From NCBI RefSeq assembly GCF_947258355.1, contig NZ_CAMYIC010000020.1, positions 56,420 to 120,419 of the forward strand: a stretch of 64,000 nucleotides of DNA, written 5' to 3'. Positions 63,963 through 64,000 of this stretch are shown here, in pieces. Both the position numbers and the translations under genes were made by a program. The stretch comes from an uncultured Allomuricauda sp. GTDB taxonomy: Bacteria; Bacteroidota; Bacteroidia; Flavobacteriales; Flavobacteriaceae. Under the pieces are notes generated by a model. That model was not told the origin of the DNA. It saw nothing but the letters and a program-made list of their open reading frames with translations, and did no database searches. Every line of letters starts with the position of its first letter. Positions within the stretch are counted from its first letter, which is position 1.

Positions 63963-64000
63963 TGTTAAATTATTTGAATTAGCTAATCGCTAAAATCATA

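Overview
The window reads as chromosomal DNA of a marine Flavobacteriaceae bacterium (Bacteroidota); a Muricauda/Allomuricauda-like organism is my guess. The reasons are a gliding/type IX secretion locus (gldJ, porV), a secreted protein with a type IX C-terminal sorting signal, a SusC/SusD pair, many lipoproteins, TAnnTTTG-type promoter -7 elements, near absence of Shine-Dalgarno sequences, and flavobacterial domain families (DUF6090, DUF5723). There is no prophage, integrase, IS element or CRISPR array. One tRNA gene (Val, GAC) is present. || Layout. 1-4.2 kb is the most accessory-looking part: a Crp/Fnr-type regulator cut by the window edge, a VOC-domain lipoprotein, about 800 bp of gene relics and palindromes, then a three-gene cassette of unrecognised exported proteins behind a perfect FNR-type box. 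4.5-9.7 kb holds an EF-G paralogue that lacks the catalytic His of translational GTPases, DUF6090 and DUF3052 proteins, an MBL-fold hydrolase, a QueD/PTPS enzyme and the tRNA. 9.7-17.5 kb is murF-gldJ, divergent from porV-cdd-pdhA-pdhC. 17.6-25.8 kb is a run of an M28 peptidase, an SDR, a SprT-like protein, mannose-1-phosphate guanylyltransferase and a DUF389 protein, then an MlaE/MlaF-like lipid ABC transporter and a PafA-like phosphatase. || 25.8-31.6 kb carries a 1006-residue type IX cargo (N-formylglutamate-amidohydrolase-like domain plus 14 metal-binding-type repeats) and a KAS III / methyltransferase / glycosyltransferase trio. 31.7-42.8 kb is core metabolism: gcvP, a UbiA-like protein, an ECF sigma factor with a small Cys/His protein, an M3 peptidase, an EF-hand membrane protein, purE-purK, a natural fusion of hypoxanthine phosphoribosyltransferase with adenylate kinase, and obg. 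42.9-48.5 kb has small envelope proteins, a LytS/LytR pair, an atypical SDR, a cupin and a truncated Mpl-like Mur ligase with a ruined P-loop. 48.6-57 kb has radC, a DUF7033/deacetylase-like protein without its metal ligands, a YjjG-type phosphatase, an envelope triad around a DUF5723 barrel, rarA, a rhomboid protease and rlmB. 57.1-64 kb is a SusC-SusD-lipoprotein uptake locus with one further exported protein and no visible degradative enzyme. || Best leads. (i) The Crp/Fnr gene with a dyad at its start and the FNR-boxed exported trio next door; the middle protein of the trio looks like two secreted proteins joined through an internal signal peptide. (ii) The Mpl-like pseudo-ligase. (iii) The HPRT-adenylate kinase fusion. 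(iv) The EF-G paralogue without its catalytic His. (v) porV facing gldJ with no porU between them. Family names come from recognition of sequence motifs; no search could be run.
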